Notes: a model not told the origin generated them from the letters alone. A stretch of 64,000 nt of DNA from an uncultured Allomuricauda sp. (GCF_947499695.1 NZ_CANMPQ010000004.1:62001-126000), one strand, 5' to 3'. Shown: positions 25,907 to 34,612, counted from the first letter of the stretch. A program made the numbers and translations.

Positions 25907-25950
25907 CTTCATATCTTTTTTATACTTGTTGTATATCTAGAATAGTCCCG
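25902..25950 (-). promoter_or_regulatory. Predicted antiterminator (segments 2:3) of the phe/tyr attenuator
   Basis: CGGGACT at 25950-25944 is perfectly complementary to AGTCCCG at 25908-25902, which is the 5' arm of the terminator, so the two structures exclude each other. A preceding hairpin (TACTTC at 25972-25967 with GAAGTA at 25956-25951) can occupy the region just before segment 2 when the leader is fully translated. This is the classical 1:2 / 2:3 / 3:4 arrangement. Confidence 0.8.
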
Positions 25951-26008
25951 TACTTCTCTTAAAAAAGAAGTAGAAATAAAAACCGTTCCAGAAATACGTC
26001 TTTGTCAT
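25937..26008 (-). CDS. Phe/Tyr leader peptide of the aromatic operon attenuator
   Basis: A 23-codon open frame (ATG 26008 to TAG 25937) upstream of pheA. The peptide has seven Phe, three Tyr and one Trp; residues 10-16 are the unbroken run FYFYFFF. It begins MTKTYFWNG and ends KRSTGLF. The aromatic run overlaps segment 1 of the RNA, so ribosomes stalled for lack of charged Phe- or Tyr-tRNA would cover that segment and let the antiterminator form. This is the design of PheL-type leaders, here mixed for Phe and Tyr, fitting an operon that makes both. Too short for standard gene callers. Confidence 0.88.
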   Translation of the reverse strand: MTKTYFWNGFYFYFFFKRSTGLF

Positions 26009-26025
26009 TTCATTAAATTCTTGGG

Positions 26026-26054
26026 CTAAGATAGGTATTCGGATGAAAAACAAA
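26026..26054 (-). promoter_or_regulatory. Candidate promoter of the leader/pheA operon
   Basis: On the minus strand, TATCTTAG (26033-26026) matches TAnnTTTG at five of six fixed positions, and TTTG (26054-26051) lies 17 nt upstream. The spacing is shorter than the usual 19-21, so this is only a candidate, but it places the start of transcription just before the leader peptide. Confidence 0.35.
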
Positions 26055-26255
26055 AGACAAACCCAAAATTTTTTCGATTTTTAGTGAAAATGTTCAATTT
26101 GTTACATTTTGCTTTGCAGAATAATGATTTTTTTAAGGATTTGAAATTTTGCGCCAATCAAAATGGACTATTCAAATCACTTGTATAGTTCAAATTATGG
26201 ATTGTGTTTCCTTCAGAGAAATCTAAAACAGTATTTTTGATTCAAATTCGTTCTC

Positions 26256-27155
26256 ATGTCAATCAAAGTCAATCACATTACAAAAACCTTTGGTAAGCAA
26301 AAAGCACTAAATGATGTTTCTTTTTCCATAGAAAAAGGGGAAATCGTGGGTTTTTTGGGACCCAATGGTGCCGGAAAATCGACCATGATGCGAATTTTGA
26401 CCACCTACTATAAAGCAGATCAGGGCGAAGCTGAAGTCAATGGACATGACGTGCTCAACGAAGAAAAAAGTGTTCAAAACAGTATTGGGTACCTTCCGGA
26501 GCAAAACCCTTTATATCATGAGATGTATGTAAGGGAATATTTGGCATTTAATGCAGATGTCTATACCGTTCCAAAAAAAAGGATTGAAGAAGTCATTGAA
26601 CAAACAGGACTTTTAGCGGAAGCGCATAAAAAAATTGGTCAACTTTCCAAAGGCTATAAACAACGTGTAGGGTTAGCTGCAGCATTGCTTCATGACCCTG
26701 AGGTGCTGATTCTTGATGAACCAACTACCGGACTTGACCCCAATCAATTGATCGAGATTCGAAAATTGATTCGTTCAATTGGAAAACAAAAAACCATATT
26801 ACTTTCAACACATATCATGAAAGAGGTTGAAGCGGTATGTGATCGGGTTATTATCATCAATAAAGGTGAAGTGGTGGCAGATAAAAAACTGGAGGGACTT
26901 CGCGAAGCAACAGAACAGATTATAGAAGTTGAGTTTGATTATCGTGTTGAGGAAGTATTATTGAAAAAACTACCACATGTCTCCCACGTCAAAAATACAG
27001 GAGGCTTTGTTTACGAAATAACGTTTAGTACCTCCGAGGATATGCGACCTGCCGTTTTCGATTTTGCCCACGACAACAAGTTGAAAACCCTTCAATTAAG
27101 CCGAAAGAACAAAAATCTGGAAAGTTTGTTTACGGAGCTGACTTCTTCATCTTAA
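26256..27155 (+). CDS. gldA: Gliding motility ABC transporter ATPase GldA
   Basis: A 299-residue ATP-binding cassette protein. It has Walker A GPNGAGKST (35-43), the signature QLSKGYKQRV, Walker B LILDEPTTGLD and the switch His in LLSTHIMKEVE. The sequence is of the GldA type, which works with the membrane proteins GldF and GldG in gliding of some Bacteroidota. GldF and GldG are not adjacent, which is usual for gldA. It is followed 46 bp later by the two-domain redoxin on the same strand. Confidence 0.85.
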   Translation: MSIKVNHITKTFGKQKALNDVSFSIEKGEIVGFLGPNGAGKSTMMRILTTYYKADQGEAEVNGHDVLNEEKSVQNSIGYLPEQNPLYHEMYVREYLAFNADVYTVPKKRIEEVIEQTGLLAEAHKKIGQLSKGYKQRVGLAAALLHDPEVLILDEPTTGLDPNQLIEIRKLIRSIGKQKTILLSTHIMKEVEAVCDRVIIINKGEVVADKKLEGLREATEQIIEVEFDYRVEEVLLKKLPHVSHVKNTGGFVYEITFSTSEDMRPAVFDFAHDNKLKTLQLSRKNKNLESLFTELTSSS

Positions 27156-27201
27156 TCTCAAACAAATTGTGCCCAAGTTCAAAGGGTAAAAATCAGAAGC
27201 T

Positions 27202-28404
27202 ATGAAACAATTTTTTAAAGTATTTTTTCTCTCCATCGCAGTTATTTATTCTTGTAAGACGGATAAAAAAAATGAGAGCTCTGCAATTGAAACCAAAAAA
27301 CTTTCGGAAGAAAAAGCATTTTTTACAGCAAATCCGCAAGCCATTCCTGAACAAGAAGTAACCACGCTAAAAATTGGTGAAAGTGCCCCTGACTTTAATC
27401 TCCCAGGAACAGATGGGAAATTTCATTCTTTAAAAGACTACAACAATGCTAGTGCATTGGTTATCGTTTTTACATGTAACCACTGCCCCACTGCGCAGGC
27501 ATATGAAGAGCGTATTATACAACTGACCAAGGATTATAAAGATAAAGGGGTTCAGATAATTGCTATTTCTCCCAACTCCACTAACGGACTATTGCTAAAC
27601 GAACTTGGATATAGTGATTTGGGGGATACTTTTGAGGATATGATCGTAAGAGTAGAAGATAAGGGCTTCAATTTCCCCTATTTGTATGATGGCGACACCC
27701 ATAGTGCATCCTTACAATATGGGCCGGTTGCCACACCACACACTTATGTTTTTAACAAAGACCGTAAACTAACTTATGTGGGTAGGTTAGACACTTCTGA
27801 AAAACCAGGTACCGCAAATGCCGAAGACGTGCGCAACGCTATTGATAAAACACTAACTGGTGAAACTATCGAAGAACCAGTAACAAAAACTTTTGGTTGT
27901 TCCGTAAAATGGGCGTGGAAGGATAAATATGCCAAAAAAATAAACAAAGAATGGCAAGAAAAGGAGGTAACATTAGAAGAGCTTTCTGCAGATGGTATTG
28001 AAGAACTTTTCAGGAACGATTCTGATAAATTGAGGCTTATGAATCTTTGGGCTACTTGGTGCGGCCCATGCGTGCATGAGTATCCGGAATTTATAGATAT
28101 TCACAGGATGTACCGCGGACGTGATTTCGAGTTTATTTCGATCAGTGCGGACAATCTTAAATCAAAAGACCGTGCCTTAAAGTTTTTACAGAAAAAGCAT
28201 TCGGCATTGACTAATTATATCTACTCAGAAAATGACAAATATAAGATGATTGAAGCCGTGGACCCTGAGTGGGACGGTGCATTGCCCTACACTGCATTGG
28301 TGGCTCCTGGCGGTGAAATTATATATCGGAAAATGGGCACAATTGATGCTTTTGAATTAAAAAAGACAATTGTGGAGCATCCTATGATAGGGAGGTATTA
28401 TTAA
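27202..28404 (+). CDS. Two-domain thioredoxin-fold lipoprotein
   Basis: A 400-residue envelope lipoprotein (Cys18 in VIYSC). Residues 55-225 form an AhpC/TSA-like redoxin domain with a CNHC pair (C92, C95), the variant of one subgroup of peroxiredoxin-like thioredoxins. Residues 275-400 form a TlpA/ResA-like thioredoxin domain with WCGPC (C287, C290). The two active sites on one chain could pass electrons internally. The likely role is periplasmic thiol-disulfide exchange; partners are unknown. It converges with the next gene, with a single base between the stops. Confidence 0.85.
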   Translation: MKQFFKVFFLSIAVIYSCKTDKKNESSAIETKKLSEEKAFFTANPQAIPEQEVTTLKIGESAPDFNLPGTDGKFHSLKDYNNASALVIVFTCNHCPTAQAYEERIIQLTKDYKDKGVQIIAISPNSTNGLLLNELGYSDLGDTFEDMIVRVEDKGFNFPYLYDGDTHSASLQYGPVATPHTYVFNKDRKLTYVGRLDTSEKPGTANAEDVRNAIDKTLTGETIEEPVTKTFGCSVKWAWKDKYAKKINKEWQEKEVTLEELSADGIEELFRNDSDKLRLMNLWATWCGPCVHEYPEFIDIHRMYRGRDFEFISISADNLKSKDRALKFLQKKHSALTNYIYSENDKYKMIEAVDPEWDGALPYTALVAPGGEIIYRKMGTIDAFELKKTIVEHPMIGRYY

Positions 28405-28405
28405 A

Positions 28406-30730
28406 CTAGTTTATCCGTTTTAGATTCTCGTCCACATCCTTGTTTTTAAAATTTGCGCTTTTACTGTTTCCAAAGCGGTATTTCACAGAAAGTGCTACTT
28501 CTCTGGCATCAGCAAAATATACTCCATCAGCAATAACTCCGTTCAAGGCATACTGCTCTTCAAAATTCATTGCACGTGTAATATCATTGAATCGTAGGGT
28601 GCAGTCCCAATTTTTAAAAAAGGTTTTGGATAATGAAGCTTCAAAAATTGCCATACCATTTCTTTTAAAAATACCTTCTTGCCGTCTGCCCATCGCCCAA
28701 GCTCCCATGACTAAGGTCGTATCTTTTGTAATCTTCAATTGGTGGTTTGTATAGACATACATATATGGTTTGGCCGATGAAATAGTGGCGCCTTCGTCTT
28801 TCAACTGGTTATAATTAAGTGTAATTGTGTTGTTTGAAGTCCATATTCCTTTGGAATAGGGTAAAGTGACCCCAGTATAAAATCCGACTTCTTTCTCCAG
28901 ATTTACCAAGGAAAGTAGGGCAGTATCGGCTTGGGCATCATACGAGATGGTGAAATTGGTCGGATTCGAACTTTGGTAATATGTTAGGAACAAAGATTTG
29001 TTCCCTTTTTGATAGTTTGCCGAAACTTCATTGGTCAATGTGGGCCGTAAATTGACATTTCCCGAACCTTCCAAAAATGGGTTGATAAAAGCCGTAATGG
29101 AACTGGCTCTGGAGAAATCTGGCCGTCGGATACTTCTGGCATAGTTAAAACTCAACGTTTTGGTACTATCCAAAACAAAAGAGATGTTGGCTTTGGGAAA
29201 CAAGTTGATATTATTTCTGGCGACAATAGGTGAATCTTGAGAAGCAATATTACCATCCACCGTATTATGCTCAGCCCGCAATCCAGTTTCAAAATCGGTC
29301 TTCTTTCCTAGTTTACCTGAAACGGAAGTATAACCTGCCAACAACTCCTCTTCATAACCAAAATCTATAAGCGTTTCTGTATTCGTTGAAACCTGCCGAA
29401 TTTGGGTAAAAGCATCCGCTTTGGCTTGGCCTATATTGGTTCCTAGTTCCAATTTTAGATTCTCGGAGAATTTCTTTTCTATATCAAATCGAAATGCAAA
29501 CGAATTGATACTGTATTCCTGTGCCCTAGTTTGATCTAAAACAAACTCCGAATTATTAATGCTGTTTGTGATTTCCGTATCCAAAGTCTGTTTGAATCCT
29601 GAATATTGAATCCCGGTAAAAAGATTCCAAGTATCGGGCAATTTTTTATTGAAGTTGAACGAAGCGGTATAATAGTCCTTGGTGTTATCGTTTCCGGTTC
29701 GTGTTTCAATAAATTCTTCATCATCTCCGTCTGCTAAAAAAGTATCCGTAAAAAATGGAGCATCATCGGTTTGAGCACGTATGGTTGAATTAAAGGAGAC
29801 GTAGTCAGAATCATTCCATTGAAAATACAACCCCAACCCTCCATTTATTTGAACTCTATCATTTCGAGGTATCAGCACAAGATAGTCTACCAAAACATCT
29901 CTTTCAGGAATCTCAAACAAAAAACTATTGCTTTCCCATTGTTGTAATTGATTATACGCCAAGTTGCCACGAATGGTCAATTTTTCATCAGAAAAGCTAG
30001 AAGTAAACCCGGAATAATTATTGAAATTCCTACGTGCAGATGCCGTCTCGGTTAAACTTCCCTGCAAACCTTTATTTGCTTGAGCCTTAAGAGTAATCAA
30101 TAGCACCGCTCGACCCTCAGCTTCATATTTTGCAGATGGATTATTAATAAGTTCGATGGTTGCTATGCCATCCACTGACAATGCCCCGAACTCTTCCATA
30201 GAGATGCGTTGATTGTTCAAATAAATCAAAGGATTGCCCTTTCCTAAAATGGAAACTGACTCCCGGTCAGGAGACACCTGGACATTCGGAAGACGGGAGA
30301 GTAAATCTATCGGGTCTGGAATTGACGAAAAATAAGGATTTTGGACATCCACTTTTAGATTACCCCCTTTATACTCGATAGGGTTCTTGGTGGCAATGAC
30401 TTCCACTCCCCTTAACGCTGTTGCATTTTCTTTTAAGGTTATAGAGAAACTCCGGTTTGCATCTAGAAAGAATTTTTCTTCATGCAATTCATATCCCAGA
30501 GCAGAAATCTGCAAGATATAATCCCCTTCTGGGACATCTTCTAAAACGAACTTGCCGTCCAATACTGTTGTGTATTTCTCCAAAGTATTGGATTCGCTTT
30601 GAAGCAGGAGAACATCGCAAATCGAGACAGCAATCTCATTTTCGTCAAAAACCTGTCCTTCCAACTTATGAAAATTTTGGGCATTGGCACTACAAACCAA
30701 TAAAAGGAACAATACATCTAATCGCCTCAA
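28406..30730 (-). CDS. Outer-membrane beta-barrel receptor with carboxypeptidase-like and plug domains
   Basis: A 774-residue outer-membrane protein: signal peptide (1-17, LLVCSANAQ), a carboxypeptidase-regulatory-like beta-sandwich (about 20-100), a short TonB-plug-like domain (about 105-210, NPIDLLSRLPNVQVSP-type text and GKGNPLIYLNNQ) and a long barrel of the OMP_b-brl_3 type. I see no DUF4974/SusD partner. The ligand is unknown. A membrane-tethered LuxR regulator lies just upstream on the same strand and may control it. Confidence 0.82.
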   Translation of the reverse strand: MRRLDVLFLLLVCSANAQNFHKLEGQVFDENEIAVSICDVLLLQSESNTLEKYTTVLDGKFVLEDVPEGDYILQISALGYELHEEKFFLDANRSFSITLKENATALRGVEVIATKNPIEYKGGNLKVDVQNPYFSSIPDPIDLLSRLPNVQVSPDRESVSILGKGNPLIYLNNQRISMEEFGALSVDGIATIELINNPSAKYEAEGRAVLLITLKAQANKGLQGSLTETASARRNFNNYSGFTSSFSDEKLTIRGNLAYNQLQQWESNSFLFEIPERDVLVDYLVLIPRNDRVQINGGLGLYFQWNDSDYVSFNSTIRAQTDDAPFFTDTFLADGDDEEFIETRTGNDNTKDYYTASFNFNKKLPDTWNLFTGIQYSGFKQTLDTEITNSINNSEFVLDQTRAQEYSINSFAFRFDIEKKFSENLKLELGTNIGQAKADAFTQIRQVSTNTETLIDFGYEEELLAGYTSVSGKLGKKTDFETGLRAEHNTVDGNIASQDSPIVARNNINLFPKANISFVLDSTKTLSFNYARSIRRPDFSRASSITAFINPFLEGSGNVNLRPTLTNEVSANYQKGNKSLFLTYYQSSNPTNFTISYDAQADTALLSLVNLEKEVGFYTGVTLPYSKGIWTSNNTITLNYNQLKDEGATISSAKPYMYVYTNHQLKITKDTTLVMGAWAMGRRQEGIFKRNGMAIFEASLSKTFFKNWDCTLRFNDITRAMNFEEQYALNGVIADGVYFADAREVALSVKYRFGNSKSANFKNKDVDENLKRIN

Positions 30731-30794
30731 AGTATTATGTTTTGGGGCAAAATAAAATCGGAAACTCCTTTGTTAAAGAATTTTAGGGTCTGAA

Positions 30795-31517
30795 TTAGGT
30801 ACTAGTACCTGTACCTTTTTGCAGTAATTCCTTTCTATTCACAACATTTAACTTCGCATAAATGTTGGTAATATGGGTTTTGACCGTGCTAAGGCTTATA
30901 AAAAGTTCACTGGCAATTTCTTTGTTGGTCTTACCCTTTAAAATCAGATTTCGAACCGTGACTTCTTGCCTACTTAATTCAGGTAGTGGTAAACTTTTGC
31001 GCTTAGTTCTGAAATAAATAGTCGAAAGGACCAAAGAACAACAGAGTATGATAAGCACCATATTTAGCCATTGACTTTGTGTAAGTTTTTGGTTTAGTAT
31101 CTCTTGAGTAATTAATGCCATCTTCTCTTCTAAAAAAAGATATTCTTTTTGGGGAATTTTACTATCGCGAAGCTCTTCCAGAAGTTTTGCATAATATGTT
31201 GGGTTTTCGGCCATATCACGATTCAAAAGTTCTTTTTCATCCAATAATTTTACCGCCATTAGTTTTACACCCAGTATTTGGATGGAATCCCTGGTATACG
31301 CCCTGAATTGTTCTTCCTTTACAAGTTTTGTCTGTTCGGCTCGAGATAGTCTCTCTTCAAAATCTTTGAGTTTTTTCCATTCACTCAAGGAAAGTTCCTC
31401 AAGTCCTTTATTTAGAGTACTGTCTTTTTCTGAAGTGTGGTCACTAACTTCCTGTGAAAACACGCAGTTCGCACAGAGAATCAACAAAAAGAATACTATT
31501 TTTTGAATATTGAGCAC
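30795..31517 (-). CDS. Membrane-tethered LuxR-family regulator
   Basis: A 240-residue protein with an N-terminal signal sequence (ending CANCVFSQ), a helical, charged periplasmic part (about 25-145), one membrane helix (about 148-168, WLNMVLIILCCSLVLSTIYF) and a C-terminal LuxR helix-turn-helix (about 180-235; LSRQEVTVRNLILKGKTNKE). The layout suggests a one-component regulator that senses outside and binds DNA at the membrane. The start is GTG. It is upstream of, and co-directional with, the 774-residue receptor gene. Confidence 0.78.
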   Translation of the reverse strand: MLNIQKIVFFLLILCANCVFSQEVSDHTSEKDSTLNKGLEELSLSEWKKLKDFEERLSRAEQTKLVKEEQFRAYTRDSIQILGVKLMAVKLLDEKELLNRDMAENPTYYAKLLEELRDSKIPQKEYLFLEEKMALITQEILNQKLTQSQWLNMVLIILCCSLVLSTIYFRTKRKSLPLPELSRQEVTVRNLILKGKTNKEIASELFISLSTVKTHITNIYAKLNVVNRKELLQKGTGTST

Positions 31518-31582
31518 CCGTAAAGTTTGAGATAAATTTCAACAAAAAAGAAAGAACAATCAAGGTGTCGATGTAATTTAAT

Positions 31583-31981
31583 TCATTCCTGAGTCATTCT
31601 TCGTTGTTCAAAAATGGTAATAAACATGCGCACGCTGATATTTCGGGCACGTTGTTTGGCTTTTTCCGCATTATCTCCAACAAAGTTGGTGTCAATAGTA
31701 TCTATCCAATATCGAAGCCAAATTCCGAAGTGCTCGTTGGTTATGGTTCGATTCATTTTTTGATCTACTTCCGCATGAACCATTAATGGGTTTCCCCTAT
31801 ATTTTTGCACAAAAAAAAGGTTGGTCTCCCAAAAGTTGGTCAATTTTTCAATATGCTCCGGCCAATCTTCAATTAAGTCATTGAAAAAGTGACCTATCTC
31901 AGCATCCTTTCTGACCTTTTCGTAAAACTTGGTCACCAAAAAATTTACATCTTCCCGGGTTTCTATCTGCTTTCTGGACAT
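31583..31981 (-). CDS. Truncated hemoglobin, group III type
   Basis: A 132-residue heme protein. The proximal His is H84 (NEHFGIWLRYW), the start shows VTKFYEKVRKDAEIGHFF and the C terminus IFEQRR. The lack of the pre-F-helix glycine motif of group I and the phrase PEHIEKLTNFWETNLF fit group III. Such proteins bind O2 or NO and are often linked to nitrosative or microaerobic stress. It is the last gene of a run with a small membrane protein, a Crp-like and a MarR-like regulator. Confidence 0.88.
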   Translation of the reverse strand: MSRKQIETREDVNFLVTKFYEKVRKDAEIGHFFNDLIEDWPEHIEKLTNFWETNLFFVQKYRGNPLMVHAEVDQKMNRTITNEHFGIWLRYWIDTIDTNFVGDNAEKAKQRARNISVRMFITIFEQRRMTQE

Positions 31982-31982
31982 A

Positions 31983-32264
31983 CTAGTACGAATTTATGAT
32001 TAATACTAATGTACTGAGCAACACACTTATAATAAACAGGTTAAAAATCACTTTTGGCTTTTGCTGGGATAAAACAGCTGCGTTGAAACCCATGCAGGCT
32101 ATAGTAACTAAAAACAATTGTACCATTTGAATTGGGGCCACCCCTTTAATTAAAATATAAAGAGCCGCAATAGATCCCAGGCAGCTCTGGGCAATAATAA
32201 AAATAGCGGCATATCCGCTCATATTCCTTTCAAATTCCAATAAACCTTTGTGATAGAGTTCCAT
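31983..32264 (-). CDS. Small membrane protein next to the truncated hemoglobin
   Basis: A protein of about 93 residues (101 nt before the crp-like stop region) with three hydrophobic segments (about 18-38, 45-63 and 72-91) and no charged catalytic residues. The start at 32264 (MELYHKGLLEFERN) is preferred; an ATG four codons earlier is possible. Its stop abuts the truncated hemoglobin start by 1 bp, so the two are coupled. I recall similar genes near hemoglobin and Crp genes in Flavobacteriia, with no known function. Confidence 0.7.
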   Translation of the reverse strand: MELYHKGLLEFERNMSGYAAIFIIAQSCLGSIAALYILIKGVAPIQMVQLFLVTIACMGFNAAVLSQQKPKVIFNLFIISVLLSTLVLIINSY

Positions 32265-32359
32265 GATATATGTCATTTGTCATATTATGAAACAAAATTA
32301 AGTGGGTCTTGAGGCTGTATTTTATGACTGAAATCATAAAACAATGCTTAGTTCAGTCT

Positions 32360-32956
32360 CTAGCGTAAAATTTTGTGAGATTGAAGCTGAACCATCTTCT
32401 TTTTTTCTAAAGACTTGATAGCTCGTATTACAGTTTCCACCCGTAAACCGGTGAGGTCAGCCATTTGTTGACGGGATAATTCGACCAAATACTGTTCTTC
32501 TTTTGGAATGTTGTGGATATGTGTTTTGAAATAATCTATCAATTTCAGTAACCGATGCTCCGGACTTTCGGTGGAAATCTCAGCCACCATGGTGGCCTTA
32601 TAATGCAATCGGCCAGCAAGAATCTTGGTCAACTCTAAATGTATCTCTGGATTTTCTCGAAGTAATTTGAAAAAGTTTTCCTTTTCCAGTCTCCAAACAG
32701 AACTATCCTCAACCGCTTCAGCCTGGGCGGGATATTTCAATTCAGCAAATAAGGGGGGTTCGCCAAAACTTGAACCCGATGAAAATAGGCCTTGTATGAA
32801 CTCTTTCCCATCTTCATTGAAGTTGTTCATTTTAATCTTGCCGGAATTCACCTGGTAATAATACCGGGCTTGGGTATCAACATTGAATAGCACTTCCTTT
32901 TTTTCTAGGTGTATCTTTGAAGCATCGTATTTTTTCAAAACCTCTTCTGGAATCAT
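32360..32956 (-). CDS. Crp/Fnr-family transcription regulator
   Basis: A 198-residue regulator with an N-terminal cyclic-nucleotide-binding-like beta barrel (about 15-115; SGKIKMNNFNEDGKEFIQG and GSSFGEPPLF) and a C-terminal winged helix (about 140-195; LSRQQMADLTGLRVETVIRAIKSLE). No cysteine cluster for an Fnr-type iron-sulfur centre is present. The effector is unknown. It overlaps the MarR-like gene by 4 bp (ATGA), so both come from one message. Confidence 0.87.
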   Translation of the reverse strand: MIPEEVLKKYDASKIHLEKKEVLFNVDTQARYYYQVNSGKIKMNNFNEDGKEFIQGLFSSGSSFGEPPLFAELKYPAQAEAVEDSSVWRLEKENFFKLLRENPEIHLELTKILAGRLHYKATMVAEISTESPEHRLLKLIDYFKTHIHNIPKEEQYLVELSRQQMADLTGLRVETVIRAIKSLEKKKMVQLQSHKILR

Positions 32957-33561
32957 AACTTTTCTTCAAATTCCACACAATCCAATCGAATATCGGTATG
33001 CTTCAATTGTTTTTCTAGAAGATTACAAAAATGCGTATTAGCCGTCTTTTGATAGAATTTACATGCAAAGCAAGTGCGTTGTACCGTCAAAACCCCAATT
33101 TGATTCAGTTGATAAATCAATTTGCTCAAAGTTTTGAAAAGGTTCTCCTTTTCTTTCGCATCAATAATTTCCAACTGTTCAGCTAAGGGATTGGCAAAAT
33201 GTTCTGTTTCAGCCACAATCTTTTTTCCTTCGCCAGAAAGAAGAATAGAGTAGCTTCGGTTATCTGCTGAGGAATGGTCCTTGACCACTAATTTTTTTTT
33301 GACCAAAACACGTATGGCATCGCTTATTGTAGGTTTGGTCACATTAAACTCTTGGGCTAAAAAGCTAACGTTGTTGAATTCACTTTTGTGATATGCTACA
33401 AAAATCAAAATCTGAATTTGTATAGGGCTTAATCCCAATAATTTCGCTTTTTCCCATAACAGTACTTTGAAAGCCTGCGAGATACGCTCCAATCCAGCAA
33501 TTATTTTGCTTGAAAGGTCCTCTTGCTGCTGCTCCGGGTCAAAAACGCTTCTTTTATCCAT
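32953..33561 (-). CDS. MarR-family regulator with C-terminal cysteine cluster
   Basis: A 202-residue protein. The start at 33561 (MDKRSVFDPEQQ) is chosen over a longer open frame because a perfect -7 element lies between the two. The winged helix spans about 20-130 (VSFLAQEFNVTKPTISDAIRVLVKK). The last 45 residues carry four cysteines (CFAC, then HFC, then LDC), which could bind zinc or an iron-sulfur centre and make it a redox or metal sensor. An inverted repeat sits in its promoter, so autoregulation is likely. Confidence 0.85.
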   Translation of the reverse strand: MDKRSVFDPEQQQEDLSSKIIAGLERISQAFKVLLWEKAKLLGLSPIQIQILIFVAYHKSEFNNVSFLAQEFNVTKPTISDAIRVLVKKKLVVKDHSSADNRSYSILLSGEGKKIVAETEHFANPLAEQLEIIDAKEKENLFKTLSKLIYQLNQIGVLTVQRTCFACKFYQKTANTHFCNLLEKQLKHTDIRLDCVEFEEKL

Positions 33562-33593
33562 AGTAAACAATGCCCGCCGATAGTTTCGACAGG

Positions 33594-33626
33594 CAAAGTT
33601 AGTTATCCTAATTAAATTAGGAACAA
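33594..33626 (-). promoter_or_regulatory. Promoter of the marR-like gene with operator-like inverted repeat
   Basis: TAACTTTG (33601-33594, minus strand) is an exact -7 element, and TTG at 33626-33624 lies 22 nt upstream. Between them is a perfect 7-bp inverted repeat with TCCTAAT / ATTAGGA arms (33606-33612 and 33616-33622). Its AGGA/TCCT cores match the repeats at 34613 and 34924. Confidence 0.6.
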
Positions 33627-33882
33627 TTTTCCATTTCAATGATATGATATCCTTCTGTCTCGATGTTCTTCACTACATTTTCCGGCGCAGATTGCATATG
33701 ACAGAAGCGGCATTCGTTGGTGGATAGTTTTCCGGTTTCAAAGGGCTTGGAGACCAAATATTCCTTTCCATATCCAAAAATAACTTCCGTATCATAGTGG
33801 TGGATGGGACCAGAATATCAAAATGCATTACTTTTCCATCACCTCTTGGCACATAAGTATCCCAAACAGAAACTTCCATCAT
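33617..33882 (-). pseudogene. DUF2024 family gene with a frameshift
   Basis: The first 28 codons give MMEVSVWDTYVPRGDGKV then MHFDILVPST, the conserved start of DUF2024. After that the family sequence continues only in the next frame (YDTEVIFGYGKEYLVSKPF, then NECRFCHMQ and GYHIIEMENCS, stop at 33617). One missing T near 33795 would restore a full 88-residue protein. Read as it stands, the product is a 69-residue hybrid lacking the CxxC motif. Either a real frameshift or a sequencing error. The start overlaps the preceding lipoprotein stop (ATGA). Confidence 0.75.
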
Positions 33883-34601
33883 TTAACAGTATAGGGTAGG
33901 GACAGATCACCACTGGCAATGCTAAAAACTTCATAAACACCCAGCATTGGTAAATTCTCTTTGCTGGTATTGACCTTCATAAAAGCTGAAACACCATCAT
34001 AGTTGAAATCAGTTTTGTTATTGATTCTATAATTTGGCACAACAACTTTTATGCTGTTATTCTGGTTCATCACTGGATATCCAGGAGAATCCATATACAT
34101 TGGCATCCCTGGGTTAGTAGGTGGCAGCACAACAGTTTTATCCGCTTTCTTGAACTGCTTCACAGAAAGTCCGCCCGCAACGCGCTTGTCTTCAGTAAGC
34201 ACAACCCAATGCGGATGCCATATTACACCATCATTATCAAAAACGGAATCATTGTTCTCATCCCAAAGTGGCGTATCATCAAAATCGGGATGCGATGTTA
34301 GGGCCAATGCCACAATGCCTTCGGTATCTCCAAAACCAACATCAGTAGGTTTTAAGTTTGTGGGAAATACATATCCTAGAACCGGTGCCCCATCCAACTG
34401 TCCGGCCGGTATTGGAACGGTCGCACCGGCCTGTCCACCTACCGTAATCTCCCAAACGATAACTCCTAGATCCGGTTTGTTCGTAACTACTACCGTTTTA
34501 ATTTCAAAATCAGCATTGTTATATGGGCTTTTCTGGGCACAGGAAGTAAAAAGGCCACTACCCAATAACAAAATCGACATAAGTAAATTTCTTTTTTTCA
34601 T
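33879..34601 (-). CDS. Exported lipoprotein of unknown function in the marR cluster
   Basis: A 240-residue lipoprotein (lipobox LFTSC, Cys21). The mature part starts DFEIKTVVVTNKPDLGVIVW and contains a His/Trp-rich segment (GVIWHPHWVVLTEDKRVAGGLSV split by the frame of a beta sheet) and an Asp-rich turn (DENNDSVFDNDG), which might bind calcium. I do not recognise a family. It is followed by the DUF2024 gene and preceded by the thioredoxin-like gene, with an operator-like repeat in the gap, so it is probably part of the MarR-controlled unit. Confidence 0.7.
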   Translation of the reverse strand: MKKRNLLMSILLLGSGLFTSCAQKSPYNNADFEIKTVVVTNKPDLGVIVWEITVGGQAGATVPIPAGQLDGAPVLGYVFPTNLKPTDVGFGDTEGIVALALTSHPDFDDTPLWDENNDSVFDNDGVIWHPHWVVLTEDKRVAGGLSVKQFKKADKTVVLPPTNPGMPMYMDSPGYPVMNQNNSIKVVVPNYRINNKTDFNYDGVSAFMKVNTSKENLPMLGVYEVFSIASGDLSLPYTVK

Positions 34602-34612
34602 TTTACTATTAA

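Noticed and set aside
25877..25912. In-frame ATG 12 codons upstream of the chosen pheA start
   Set aside because: Its codons lie inside the attenuator hairpin and T run and give a non-family N terminus; the start at 25876 fits prephenate dehydratases.
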